NCBI GenBank assembly: GCA_024277255.1
Contig: JAJRVQ010000116.1
Coordinates: forward strand, 1-55,405
From: Acidobacteriota bacterium
GTDB lineage: Bacteria; Acidobacteriota; Thermoanaerobaculia; Multivoradales; SZUA-115
Direction of reading: 5' to 3'
DNA length: 55,405 bases
The notes below the pieces were generated by a model, which did no database searches, was not told the origin of the DNA, and saw only the letters and a program-made list of their open reading frames with translations. Both the position numbers and the translations under genes were made by a program. Shown here piece by piece: positions 35,160 to 44,523 of the stretch (position 1 is its first letter; each line of letters starts with the position of its first letter).

Positions 35160-36599
35160 TCACAGGTGCGGCGCCGGTGGCTCGCGCTGCGACTTGCGCG
35201 CCCGTTCCGTCGGACCGGGCCCATCGGTCCATTCCATAGCCAAGACCTCACCGTTGTCGCCGCGCACGAAGCGCATGACGCCTATCGAATCTCGATAGTA
35301 GAAACGGTCCTTCCCCGCGGCGAAGAGGGGAAAGGGCTGTCCACGGCGCCGTTGGGTGAACAGGCGATCCCCTCGCCGGGTGACGGCACGCCAATTCTCC
35401 ACCTCACCTTCGATCTCATAGCGGCCCACATACTCGTCCAGGAGGGCGCTATCCAGCTTGACCTCGGGCCGCGCTTCGAGCGGTTTGCCGAGCGCCATGG
35501 CGGCCGCGCGTAGCGCCAGCTCCGCAGGACCCGGCGGCAACACCGGGTTGTTCGACAAGACCGCAACGAAGATCTTGGCCTCGGGGATACGTACCACATG
35601 CGCCGCGAAACCGAAGATGGCGCCGCCGTGGCGCAGTATCTTGTACCCCTGGTACTCGCCAATCGACCACCCGTAGCCGTAGTGGATCGAGCGGCCGTCG
35701 TTGAGTTCGGCCGCCGTCCACGCCTGCTCCAGCCTCTCCGCGGCGACCAACCGATCGCCGTAGAGCGCCGCATCCCATTTCGCCAGGTCGTCCACCGTCG
35801 ACAGCAGCGCTCCGGCCGAGTAGGGCTGGCTCATGCTGAAGTAGCGAGCGTTGCGATAGTCGCTGGGCTTGCCCGCGTAGCCGGCGACCCGTCGCGGGAT
35901 GATCTCGGCATGGTCGCCGTAGAAACTATGCTCCATCCCCAGGGCGGCGAAGATCCTCTCTTCGACGAACTGCTCATAGCTCAGCCCCGAGACCTTTTCG
36001 ATGACCGCGCCGAGAAGAAAGTAGGCCGAGTTGCTGTACGCATAGCTCTCGCCGGGAGCGAATTCGTACGGCTCGTCCTTGAAGCGGTCGATCATCTCGG
36101 CGACGGAGAGTTCCTCTTCGATGTCGTCGAGGAAATTCTCCATCCGGGTGTAGCTGCGAATGCCCGAGGTGTGGGTCAGCAGGTGGTGCAGAGTGATCGT
36201 CCGCCCACCGGTGGGGTAGTCGGGCAGGTAGTCGGTGAGCGGTGAGTCCAGCTTGACCTTGCCCTCCTGGACCAACATCAACAGCGCCACGGCGGTGAAC
36301 TGTTTGGTGACCGAACCGATGCGGAAGACCATGTCGGGCTCGATAGCGACGCCCAATTCGAGATTGGCCATCCCGTAGCCGGCGCGCAACAGGGTCTCGC
36401 CATCGCGCACCACGATGACAGCGGCTCCCGGCGCATCTTCCGGGTAGGCGAAGGCGAACAACACATCGAGATCGGTTGCAATCTCGTCGACCGGTTCCGC
36501 CTGTGCAGCCGCAACCTCGGCGGCAACGATGGGGTTCACCGAGATGGCCAACAACAGCCAGACGAGCAGCAGGATCTTGTTCAGCGGCATCACTCTCAT
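35160..36599 (-). CDS. Class C beta-lactamase-fold serine hydrolase, exported
   Basis: A 479-residue protein. After a signal peptide (ILLLVWLLLAISVNPIVAA) it has the penicillin-binding fold: the SxxK nucleophile in FRIGSVTKQFTAVALL, the YxN motif in YAYSNSAYFLLG, and HGG in LRHGGAIFGFAAHVV, the KTG equivalent. A C-terminal domain of about 100 residues (GKPLEARPEVKLDSALLDEY) resembles the lipocalin-like tail of esterase/D-aminopeptidase relatives. True beta-lactamase activity is not implied; peptidase or esterase action on envelope compounds is more likely. Confidence 0.9.
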   Translation of the reverse strand: MRVMPLNKILLLVWLLLAISVNPIVAAEVAAAQAEPVDEIATDLDVLFAFAYPEDAPGAAVIVVRDGETLLRAGYGMANLELGVAIEPDMVFRIGSVTKQFTAVALLMLVQEGKVKLDSPLTDYLPDYPTGGRTITLHHLLTHTSGIRSYTRMENFLDDIEEELSVAEMIDRFKDEPYEFAPGESYAYSNSAYFLLGAVIEKVSGLSYEQFVEERIFAALGMEHSFYGDHAEIIPRRVAGYAGKPSDYRNARYFSMSQPYSAGALLSTVDDLAKWDAALYGDRLVAAERLEQAWTAAELNDGRSIHYGYGWSIGEYQGYKILRHGGAIFGFAAHVVRIPEAKIFVAVLSNNPVLPPGPAELALRAAAMALGKPLEARPEVKLDSALLDEYVGRYEIEGEVENWRAVTRRGDRLFTQRRRGQPFPLFAAGKDRFYYRDSIGVMRFVRGDNGEVLAMEWTDGPGPTERARKSQREPPAPHL

Positions 36600-36645
36600 G
36601 GCGCGAGACTATCGAAGATGGAGCGGACGAGGAGCCCTCGTCGGA

Positions 36646-39039
36646 TCAGAAGAGAGCCAGCTGATTCTCATCACCGACCACCCGCTTGAATTCGAGACCC
36701 AGCAGGGCCAGCACCGGTTCGGCGACCGGCCGGATCTGTTTCTCCACGTAGTGCTCGTAGTCGAGACCGGCCTGCCGCGGCAACTCGATCGGTTCCGCTC
36801 CGCCTTGCGTCATCACGTAGGAGATCAAACCGCGCCGTTTGGGTCGGCCGGCGGCGGCCAGGCGGCGGGCCGCGGCCACATGCGGCGGGGTGGTCGCGGT
36901 GTAGGCGTCCGGATCCTTGCGCAACCGCTTGCGGTAGACCAACCGCTCGTCGTGGTGACCGGCGCGCAAGCTGGCCACCACGCCGCGCAGGTAGTCCTCC
37001 ACCGGCCGATGGTGGAAGAGCCGCTCGTAGAGTTCCCGCTGCACCGCCTTGGCGAGTTCGGTCCAGTCTCGCCGCACCGACTCCATGCCGGTGAAGACCA
37101 CTTCCGGCGGTCGCTCCCCGCCTGCCGCCACCAGCCCCACGTAACGCTTCGCCGCACCGCCGCGCCCCTTTCCAACCCTCTGGCCAACCCCCTTGCCGCC
37201 GCGCAAGGCGGGGAGCACCAGGCGCAGGTAGAGCTTCTCGAACTCCAGCTCCATCCGACTCTCCACTCGCCAGGTGCGCTCGATATGGCTCGCCAGCTCC
37301 CTGTTGAGTCGGCTGACGAGATCCTCGGCGAGAGCCAGCGCCGCCTCGGGCTCCTCCAGGTTGGACTCGATGAAAAGACTATCCGTGTCGCCATAGAGCA
37401 CGCGATGACCGTGCTTCTCACAGCGTCCCTGCATCCAGATCAGCAACTCACGGCCGAAGCTGGTGATCGCCCCGGCGATCAGCGGATTGTAGAAGCGGCA
37501 GGCCGGTGTGCCGAGAACCCCGTAGAACGAATTCATCAAGATCTTGATCGCCTGGCTGGCGACTTGATCGCCGCGCTGCTTGGCCTCCTCGCGACGCGGG
37601 AAGAGGCGATCCAAGATCGCGGTGAGGATTCCCGGTTGGCGTCGAAAGGCCGCTCCGTTGGGTGCCACGATCGGATCCGCCTCGGCTCCCGCCTCGTGCG
37701 GCGGCAGAAAGCCGAGGGGGTCGATCTGGAAGGTGCGGATCAAGCTCGGATAGAGGCTTCTGAAGTCAAAGACCAGAACGTTCTCGTGCAGGCCCGGCTT
37801 GGGCTGCAGAACGTGACCGCCGAAGTTGGCGGTGGTCGCCCCGCCGGGCGGCACCGCTCCCACCGTCGGCGCCACCACGCCGCGGCGACACAGCTCGCCC
37901 ATGTAGAGGAAATCGAACGAGGCGATCGACGCCGCCACCCGATCGGGCGCCATGCCGGTCAACCGGCTGCGTTCCACCGCCAGCTCGACCAGGTGCAACT
38001 TGTCGAGAATACGGCTGACCAGTTTGGCGTCTTGGAGGTTGTAGTCGACCAGCCGCGCGCGGTGGTGCTTGAACATGTCGAGGATCTCGGCTCCGCGATC
38101 GTCACCGCTCACCGTCTTGCCTTCGCCGAGGAGTTGGTGGGCGACGAAGTCGAGCGCGTAGCTGTCCATGCGCACGAAGGCGCCGCGCAACAGCCGCAGG
38201 CCATCGAGCACGACCCGGCCCGGAACCGTAACCTGCAACCGTTCACGGCCGGCACGATTCTCCCGCAAGCGCACCGCTCCGGGGCCACGACCGATCTCAA
38301 ACGCCATCCCGAAGCGCTCGGCGAGGTTGGCCAAGGTCGCCAGATCGAAGTCGATGACGCTCCACCCGGTCAACACGTCGGGGTCCAGCTCGCGCACCCG
38401 CCGGCAGAATGCCGCAAAGAGCTCGCGTTCGGAAGAAAACGAAACGGCTCCCTCGGGCGCCTCCCATCCCGCGGGGGTGAAGATCATCACCTCCGAAACG
38501 CCGCAGCCGTCCATGGCGATCGAGAACAGCCGTCGCGCCTTCGGGTCGGTCTCGATATCGAAAGACAAGACCGACAGCTTGGGGGAAAAGTCCGCCGGGG
38601 CCAGCTCGGGCTGATCAAAGACCAGGCCGACTCCCTCGCGCCGCTGAGCCTCGCCGGTGATCTCCACCGCACCCTGAATACCGCGCTGGATCAGGTAGCC
38701 GACCGCAAAGCGAACGTCGGCCTCGTAGCAGGCGATCCCCGCCTCCAGCAAGCGGTCACGAACGGCCGGGGTGTCGGAGGGAATTCGCACCTCCACCCTG
38801 ACCACCGGCGCGCCGCTCATCGTCACTCGGTCGCCGGCCGTCAGCGGTCGTACACCCAGCGCCGCTGCCCGCCGCGCATCCGCTTCCTCGATCCAGAAGT
38901 GCGGCACTCGGCGAGCGTCGCGCACCAAGAATCCACCGCCGCCCTCCAGCACACCGTAGAGATGGACCACAGGCCGCCCGGACTCGATTCGGTAGGTCGG
39001 TTGGAGGATGAATCCCCGGTATGTCTTCGCTGCACCCAT
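36646..39039 (-). CDS. polB: DNA polymerase II (family B)
   Basis: A 797-residue family B polymerase of the Pol II type, used in translesion and repair synthesis. The exonuclease motif I is VLSFDIETDPKARRL and Exo II is LTGWSVIDFDLATLANLA. Polymerase motif A is VFDFRSLYPSLIRTF, motif B is AIKILMNSFYGVLG, and motif C is VLYGDTDSLFIES. The catalytic acidic residues are all present. The length is near the E. coli enzyme (783). No SOS box was looked up in detail; the gene starts about 75 bases from the small TPR gene on the same strand. A long opposite-strand frame is an artefact. Confidence 0.97.
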   Translation of the reverse strand: MGAAKTYRGFILQPTYRIESGRPVVHLYGVLEGGGGFLVRDARRVPHFWIEEADARRAAALGVRPLTAGDRVTMSGAPVVRVEVRIPSDTPAVRDRLLEAGIACYEADVRFAVGYLIQRGIQGAVEITGEAQRREGVGLVFDQPELAPADFSPKLSVLSFDIETDPKARRLFSIAMDGCGVSEVMIFTPAGWEAPEGAVSFSSERELFAAFCRRVRELDPDVLTGWSVIDFDLATLANLAERFGMAFEIGRGPGAVRLRENRAGRERLQVTVPGRVVLDGLRLLRGAFVRMDSYALDFVAHQLLGEGKTVSGDDRGAEILDMFKHHRARLVDYNLQDAKLVSRILDKLHLVELAVERSRLTGMAPDRVAASIASFDFLYMGELCRRGVVAPTVGAVPPGGATTANFGGHVLQPKPGLHENVLVFDFRSLYPSLIRTFQIDPLGFLPPHEAGAEADPIVAPNGAAFRRQPGILTAILDRLFPRREEAKQRGDQVASQAIKILMNSFYGVLGTPACRFYNPLIAGAITSFGRELLIWMQGRCEKHGHRVLYGDTDSLFIESNLEEPEAALALAEDLVSRLNRELASHIERTWRVESRMELEFEKLYLRLVLPALRGGKGVGQRVGKGRGGAAKRYVGLVAAGGERPPEVVFTGMESVRRDWTELAKAVQRELYERLFHHRPVEDYLRGVVASLRAGHHDERLVYRKRLRKDPDAYTATTPPHVAAARRLAAAGRPKRRGLISYVMTQGGAEPIELPRQAGLDYEHYVEKQIRPVAEPVLALLGLEFKRVVGDENQLALF

Positions 39040-39114
39040 CGCCGTCCCAAGTGTACGCCCCGTCCCGGTGATCTCTCGACGACAACGCCACCAGCCTGCG
39101 ATGACATGGGCTCC

Positions 39115-39486
39115 TCACCAGCCGCTCGCCGCGCGCTCTTCGCTCTCCAACTGAGCTAGCCCACTGCGAGCTGCCCGATGGCTCGGTTCGACACGCAGGA
39201 TCTTGCGGTAGATCGCCCGAGCCTTGTCGAGGAAGCCGCTCTCACGATACTCCTCGGCGACCTCCAGGAAGAGGACGATCGCAGCCTTGGCGCGTTGGGC
39301 TCTGACCAGCAAATCGCCCGTGCGATTGCGCAGCTGCGGTCCAGGATCGATGGTCAACAGCCGTTGATGAATGGTGATCGCCGCCTCTATCTTGCCCCGG
39401 CGCAAATGACGCCAGGCGACTCCGATCGGCTCCTCGGCCCCCTCGATCGCGCGAATATCTCTTTTTCTCAAATTTCCCTGGAACAA
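39115..39486 (-). CDS. Small TPR-like protein
   Basis: A 123-residue cytoplasmic protein with two tandem helix pairs: VAWRHLRRGKIEAAITIHQR with LLTIDPGPQLRNRTGDLLVR, and AIVLFLEVAEEYRESGFLDK with ARAIYRKILRVEPSH. The latter is a clear TPR motif. The start is TTG at 39486 because AAGGAGG lies 7 bases before it; the longer frame to 39639 lacks such a site. It probably acts as an adaptor, and no partner is evident. It shares a 155-base divergent region with the M28 peptidase. Confidence 0.75.
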   Translation of the reverse strand: MFQGNLRKRDIRAIEGAEEPIGVAWRHLRRGKIEAAITIHQRLLTIDPGPQLRNRTGDLLVRAQRAKAAIVLFLEVAEEYRESGFLDKARAIYRKILRVEPSHRAARSGLAQLESEERAASGW

Positions 39487-39641
39487 CGAATGACCTCCTT
39501 TCTGAGATGATTTGGACAGAATTGCCCCCCTTCGACCTTGCGCTGCACTTGAATAGGACGCAAAGCAGGTCGACACACTGACGCCAACGCCGCGGCTTTT
39601 TTGGCCAGGACGCACCGTTTGGAAAGAAAGAGAGCGCAAGG

Positions 39642-42023
39642 ATGAAGCCCTTCACCGCTGCCGGACTCCTGCTAGCCCTGATCTGCGCCGCGACCAGCTG
39701 GCTGGCGATCAGCTCTTTGGATCCGCCCGCGGCTTTGCCCACGGATACCGCCGCGGACCAGTTCTCCGCCGCCCGCGCCGTGCAGCACCTACAGGTGCTT
39801 GCCGTCAGCCCTCGGTCGGTAGGTTCACCCGGCCATGCGGCGAGTCTCGCCTACCTGCAGAGGAAGATCCGCGCCTTGGGACTCAAGCCCCAGATCCAAA
39901 CCTCCACCTCGCAACAGGCCACTCCGCGCAAGGGTTGGGTAACGCTGGTGACGATCGAGAATCTCATCGCCCGCCTGCGCGGCAAGCTCAACGCCAGTCC
40001 AATGTTGCTGTCGAGCCACTACGACTCGGTAGCCAACAGCCCTGGGGCCGGTGACGATGGTTTCGGCGTCGCCACCATGCTCGAGGCGATGCGCGCGCTG
40101 GTTGAAGGGCCGGCGCTGAGCAACGACGTCATCTTCCTCTTCACCGACGCCGAGGAGTTCGGAATGCTCGGTGCCCAGGCCTTCATGGACGAACACCCTT
40201 GGGCCCCCAAGGTCAAGATGCTGATGAACTACGACGCTCTCGGCGTGCGTGGTCCGGCCATCATGTTCCAGACCACCGAAGGAAACGGGCCGCTGATTCG
40301 TCAACTGAGGCGGGTGGTCGATCATCCGACGGCCTTCTCGTTCACCAACGAGATCTACAGTCGGCTTCCCAACGAAACGGACTTCTCCATCTTGCGCCGC
40401 GGCGGCGCGGCCGGCTACAACTTCGCCCTCGTCGACGGACCGATGGGCTATCACACCCCCCTCGACAATCTCGACCGGATCGAGGCGAACTCGATCCAGC
40501 ACGGCGGCGAAAGCGCCGTGGATCTGGTGCGCCAGATCGACAAGACCGGTGTTGGCGGAAGCTGGCGTGGTGAGGATTGGGTCTTCTTCTCCCTTCTCGG
40601 CCGCTGGCTGATCGCCTACCCGAAAGGTCTCGTTCTACTGCTGGCCGTGGCCTTGGTGCTCGGCGTGGGTACTCTGATCGCGCTCGGCTTCAGCCGGCGA
40701 CACCTTGTTCACTGGCAGCTCTCCGCCGGACGTCTCGCCATGGCGGTGATTTCGATCCTCCTCACCGTAGCCGCCGTCGGCGGTTTTTCCTTCCTCGCCG
40801 GTCGACTTCTCATCCCCTCACGCTATTACCGTTTCTTGATTTGGGGGAGCCGCGACAGCCACGCGGTGACCCTGCTGGCGATAGCTCTGATGGCGGCCGG
40901 CCTCACCCTGCTGATCTCACGATGGTTGGTGAGACTCTGTGGCGCGGCCAACTTCGCGGCGGCCGGGATGTTGCTCTGGGCCTGCCTGACCGTCATCGTC
41001 AGCCTGCGCTCGCCCGGGGCCAGTTATCTGTTCGCCCTTCCCTTGCTCTTCGTCGAGCTTCATGCGGCGGCAGCTCTGCCAGCACGGGTGAGCGAGAAGC
41101 CCGCATTGGGGCTGGGCCAGTTTCTCCTCATCGAGGTAGCCGTAGCCGCAACGGCACTGCTCTGGGCTCCCGCTTTGGCGATGGCGGCCATGGCTCTGCA
41201 CGCGGGCGCGGCCCTGTGGGTGGGTGGGGCTGTCTCTGTGCTGCTCGCCGGCCTCCTGGCCTCGACGATGCGACTTGCCACAGCGGGCCGTGTCGGCCTC
41301 ACCCTCACCATCGGTCTCATCGTCGCCGGCCTGGCCCTGGGCTTTGGCGCTCGCGCCGCCTCACGCCACGGCGACGACAACCCGAGTGCCGACACCCTGA
41401 TCTACATCTACAACGCAGACTCCGGCCAAACCAACTGGGTCACCTTCGACCCTCGGATCGACAGCTGGATTGCACAGTTTGTCGGTGAGACACCAAACTG
41501 GGTTGCCTTCCCGAAGTTCTTCTTCCACCACAACGCGGTACCCAGTGCGCCGGCGCCGGCGCTGGCTATTCGCGAGGATGGACCACAGCCTTCCACCGTT
41601 GAAACCCTCGACCAGCGCATCAGCGAGGAGAGGCGCGTCGTCGATCTGCTCATCGATTGGCGACACGAACCCGCCCGCTCGATCATCGTTCTCGAGTCCG
41701 ACGGCGAAATCCGCTCTCTGACGGTCAATGGCCAGGAGGTCAAGAGACTGGACGACGCCACGCCGGAGGCGGGCTTCAAAACGCTGGTGCGCTACTACGC
41801 GCCGCCGAGCGAAGGTATCGAGATCTCCGCTGAGCTGGTTCCGGCGTCGGCGACCCTCTCTCTCGACGTCCTGGGAGACTGGTTCGAGCTACCGCAGTTG
41901 GAGGGCTTCCCCTCGCCCCAACGACCCGCCGCCTTCATCGCCCGCAACTCGGTGATGGCCGATTCGACCCTGGTCTTGAACACCTTCGAGATCCCCGTCG
42001 CCGAGGCCACGCGCAAGGAGTAG
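39642..42023 (+). CDS. Membrane-bound M28 family aminopeptidase
   Basis: A 793-residue protein with an N-terminal membrane anchor (AAGLLLALICAATSWLAIS). The M28 metallopeptidase domain has all zinc ligands in context: LLSSHYDSV (His), NSPGAGDDGFGVA (Asp), FTDAEEFGMLGA (Glu-Glu), NYDALGVRG (Asp) and GYHTPLDNLD (His). About eight membrane helices follow (residues 320-580), with a C-terminal beta-rich domain. This layout matches ER metallopeptidase 1/Pff1-type proteins. A periplasmic peptidase role is likely. It ends 73 bases upstream of the MoxR gene on the same strand. Confidence 0.92.
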   Translation: MKPFTAAGLLLALICAATSWLAISSLDPPAALPTDTAADQFSAARAVQHLQVLAVSPRSVGSPGHAASLAYLQRKIRALGLKPQIQTSTSQQATPRKGWVTLVTIENLIARLRGKLNASPMLLSSHYDSVANSPGAGDDGFGVATMLEAMRALVEGPALSNDVIFLFTDAEEFGMLGAQAFMDEHPWAPKVKMLMNYDALGVRGPAIMFQTTEGNGPLIRQLRRVVDHPTAFSFTNEIYSRLPNETDFSILRRGGAAGYNFALVDGPMGYHTPLDNLDRIEANSIQHGGESAVDLVRQIDKTGVGGSWRGEDWVFFSLLGRWLIAYPKGLVLLLAVALVLGVGTLIALGFSRRHLVHWQLSAGRLAMAVISILLTVAAVGGFSFLAGRLLIPSRYYRFLIWGSRDSHAVTLLAIALMAAGLTLLISRWLVRLCGAANFAAAGMLLWACLTVIVSLRSPGASYLFALPLLFVELHAAAALPARVSEKPALGLGQFLLIEVAVAATALLWAPALAMAAMALHAGAALWVGGAVSVLLAGLLASTMRLATAGRVGLTLTIGLIVAGLALGFGARAASRHGDDNPSADTLIYIYNADSGQTNWVTFDPRIDSWIAQFVGETPNWVAFPKFFFHHNAVPSAPAPALAIREDGPQPSTVETLDQRISEERRVVDLLIDWRHEPARSIIVLESDGEIRSLTVNGQEVKRLDDATPEAGFKTLVRYYAPPSEGIEISAELVPASATLSLDVLGDWFELPQLEGFPSPQRPAAFIARNSVMADSTLVLNTFEIPVAEATRKE

Positions 42024-42096
42024 ACTCAGCGCCTCTTTTGTCTGTCGATACGGATGCGATGCGCCGGTCTTGGCGCCAACGGGGAGGATGGCTGCG

Positions 42097-43074
42097 ATGG
42101 CGGAGATCGAAACGTCGATCCAGGAAGCGGGAAAACGGGCGAGCAAAGTGCTGCGCCTTCTGGAGACCGGCATCCTCGGCCAGCAGGAGTTGCTGCGCGG
42201 CCTGCTCATCGGCGTGATCGCCGACGGCCATGTGCTGATCGAAGGCGTCCCCGGCCTGGGTAAGACAAGGGCGGTCAATCTACTGGCCCGCGCCAGCCGC
42301 CTGAGCTTCAAGAGGCTTCAGTTCACCCCTGACCTGCTGCCGGCCGACATTCTCGGAACGCGCATCTACAACCAGCAAGCGGCCGAGTTCGAGACGGTGA
42401 CCGGGCCGATCTTCGCCAACTTCATCCTCGCCGACGAGATCAATCGAGCGCCGGCCAAAGTGCAGTCGGCGCTGCTCGAAACCATGCAGGAGCGGCAGGT
42501 CACCATCGGCAAGGAGAGCCGCAAGCTACAACTGCCTTTCCTCGTCTTCGCGACGCAGAACCCGATCGAGCAAGAGGGCACTTATCCGCTACCCGAAGCG
42601 CAGCTCGACCGTTTTCTTCTCAAGCTGGTGGTCGGCTATCCGCACCCCAAAGACGAGCACAAGATCGTGCGCATGGTGATCGACGAGACGGAAACACCGA
42701 CTCTTCACCCGGTGATCTCGGGGCCCGAGATCGTCGAACTCCAGCAGTTGGCCCGTCAAGTCTTCGTCGAAGAGCGGTTGATCCGCTACGCCACGCGCCT
42801 GGTCGTGGCAAGCCGTGACCCGCGCGCGGCCGGCCTGGAACTGGACCGCTACATCGAGGTGGGGGCCTCGCCGCGAGCCTCGATCGGGCTGGCCCAGGCA
42901 GCGCGTGCCGCGGCGCTGCTCGACGGCCGGGACTCGGTGCTGCCCGACGACATCAAAGCGATGGCGCCGGCGGTTCTGCGCCACCGGATCATTCCGACCT
43001 ACTACGCTGAAGCCGAGAAGGTGACCACCGATCAGATGGTGAGCGAGATCCTCGCCGCCGTTCCCACGCCGTGA
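42097..43074 (+). CDS. MoxR-type AAA+ ATPase
   Basis: A 325-residue AAA+ protein with Walker A IEGVPGLGKTRAVN, Walker B FILADEINRAPAKVQ, sensor-type VFATQNPIEQEGTYPLPEAQ and the LDRFLLK arginine-finger region. MoxR ATPases are thought to act as chaperones that activate VWA-domain partners. Two such partners are encoded downstream. The start at 42097 is favoured by GGGGAGG 9 bases upstream; ATG 42088 is also possible. The stop overlaps the next start (GTGA). Confidence 0.95.
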   Translation: MAEIETSIQEAGKRASKVLRLLETGILGQQELLRGLLIGVIADGHVLIEGVPGLGKTRAVNLLARASRLSFKRLQFTPDLLPADILGTRIYNQQAAEFETVTGPIFANFILADEINRAPAKVQSALLETMQERQVTIGKESRKLQLPFLVFATQNPIEQEGTYPLPEAQLDRFLLKLVVGYPHPKDEHKIVRMVIDETETPTLHPVISGPEIVELQQLARQVFVEERLIRYATRLVVASRDPRAAGLELDRYIEVGASPRASIGLAQAARAAALLDGRDSVLPDDIKAMAPAVLRHRIIPTYYAEAEKVTTDQMVSEILAAVPTP

Positions 43075-44003
43075 GTGGAATGAAGAGGAGCGCCGAGGCC
43101 GGCGCCTCGGCCGAGGTCGGCCGCCTGCTGCGCCGCATCCGTCTGCTGGAGCTGGCCGCCCGAGCCAACGTGGCGGGGCTGCAGCGCGGCGACTACCGCA
43201 GCGCGGTGCGCGGCCAAGGGATGCTCTTCCACGAGCTGCGCCGCTACGTCAGCGGAGAACCGGCCCGCCGGATCGACTGGAACGTCACCGCCCGCCTGGG
43301 CGAGCCCTACGTCAAGGTCTCCCGGGAAGAGCGACGGCGCGACATCTTTCTAGCCCTCGACATCAGCCCGTCGATGCACACCGGCTTTCACTCCCGGCTC
43401 AAGATCGAGGTGGCGATCGAACTGGCCGCAACGTTGGCGCTGGCCACCATCGAAGGGGGAGACCGCCTCGGCTACCTGCTCTTCGCCGACCGCGTGCTGA
43501 CCCAACGCCGTCCCCGAGCCGGTGCGCGCCGCCTCTTCGAGACCCTGCGAGCGCTGGTCGAGCACAGCACACCCTGGGAGCGGCCGGTCGTGGAGTCCGA
43601 TCCGCGAGCCGCCGTGCACGCCATCCAGAAACACCGCGGCCGTCGCTTTGTCGTCTTCCTGATTTCCGACTTCATCGACCATGACGTGCCGGAGGACTTG
43701 AAGTATCTCCAGGCACGCCACGATGTGTCGCTGCTGCACGTCTGGGATCCGGTAGAGCAAGCCATCGCGGCGCCGGTTCGCTTCTCCGCCTTCTCGCCGG
43801 AGGGCGAACGATCGGATCGAGCCCATTCCTACCCACTAAGGCTGCATCGCGGCACCACCGCGCGGCAGGCCGATCAGCCGGCGAGTCTGCTACGCCGCGA
43901 AGCCGGCCGCTATGGCATCGCCGTCGAGTCCTTGTCCACGGCGGACCCCGTCGATCTGGTATTGGGCCGTTTCTTCCACCGCAAACGCCGGCAGGTCCGC
44001 TGA
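43071..44003 (+). CDS. DUF58 (VWA-like) protein
   Basis: A 310-residue protein with the DUF58 signature near its N-terminus (FHELRRYVSGEPARRIDWNV then TARLGEPYVKVSREERRRDI) followed by a VWA-like fold with LALDISPSMHTGFHS (DxSxS metal site near residue 97) and FLISDFIDHD. Start is GTG at 43071, overlapping the MoxR stop by 4 bases. In Bat/MoxR operons this gene follows MoxR and is expected to be its client. No membrane helix is seen. Confidence 0.93.
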   Translation: MSGMKRSAEAGASAEVGRLLRRIRLLELAARANVAGLQRGDYRSAVRGQGMLFHELRRYVSGEPARRIDWNVTARLGEPYVKVSREERRRDIFLALDISPSMHTGFHSRLKIEVAIELAATLALATIEGGDRLGYLLFADRVLTQRRPRAGARRLFETLRALVEHSTPWERPVVESDPRAAVHAIQKHRGRRFVVFLISDFIDHDVPEDLKYLQARHDVSLLHVWDPVEQAIAAPVRFSAFSPEGERSDRAHSYPLRLHRGTTARQADQPASLLRREAGRYGIAVESLSTADPVDLVLGRFFHRKRRQVR

Positions 44004-44007
44004 ATCG

Positions 44008-44523
44008 ATGGCCGATCCACGACCCGTCCTACTCGTCTTACCCGTCTTACCCGGTGGCTACGCCGAACCGCTCCACATCCTCGAGCCCTCCGCTTGGGCG
44101 ATCTGGTACCGGACGGCGCTAGCTCTGCTGCTACTGGCGGCGGCCACAGGGCTGTGGCGATGGTGGCGGCGATGGTGGCGAGAGAGGCCGTCGACACGCC
44201 CGGCGCCGCGACCGGCGGATACCGATATCGACGGCAGAATCGATCAGATCCAGGAGAAGTACCGCTACAAGGCGCGGCGGCGCGACGGTTTTTACCAACT
44301 CTCCACCCTGGTGCGCCAACAGTTGGAACGGCGCAAGGGACAACCGTTCACTCGGATGACGGCCCGGGAGAGCCGGCAGAGCCTCGGTGACAGCGCGCAA
44401 AGCCGCTGCTTGCTGCTGCTCAGCGACCTGCGCTTCGGCCGCGCCGTAGCCGACCGCCAAGCGTTCGACGACGCCTGCGACCGGGTGCGCGCGGTGGTGG
44501 GCGCCAAGGGGAAGACAACGTGA
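44008..44523 (+). CDS. Small single-helix membrane protein of the Bat operon
   Basis: A 171-residue protein with a periplasmic N-terminal part (LVLPVLPGGYAEPLHILEPS), one membrane helix near residues 32-50 (YRTALALLLLAAATGLW) and a Trp/Arg-rich stop-transfer (RWWRRWWRERP). A cytoplasmic helical part follows (GFYQLSTLVRQQLERRKGQP). DUF4381-type proteins sit at this place in Bat operons, and the layout agrees, though sequence likeness is not strong. Start 44008 is 4 bases after the DUF58 stop, and the stop overlaps the BatA-like GTG. Confidence 0.75.
   Translation: MADPRPVLLVLPVLPGGYAEPLHILEPSAWAIWYRTALALLLLAAATGLWRWWRRWWRERPSTRPAPRPADTDIDGRIDQIQEKYRYKARRRDGFYQLSTLVRQQLERRKGQPFTRMTARESRQSLGDSAQSRCLLLLSDLRFGRAVADRQAFDDACDRVRAVVGAKGKTT

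Noticed and set aside
36529..39159. An 876-codon open frame opposite DNA polymerase II
   Set aside because: Its codons mirror the high GC3 bias of polB; it has no ribosome binding site or domain, while the minus strand carries every polymerase motif.
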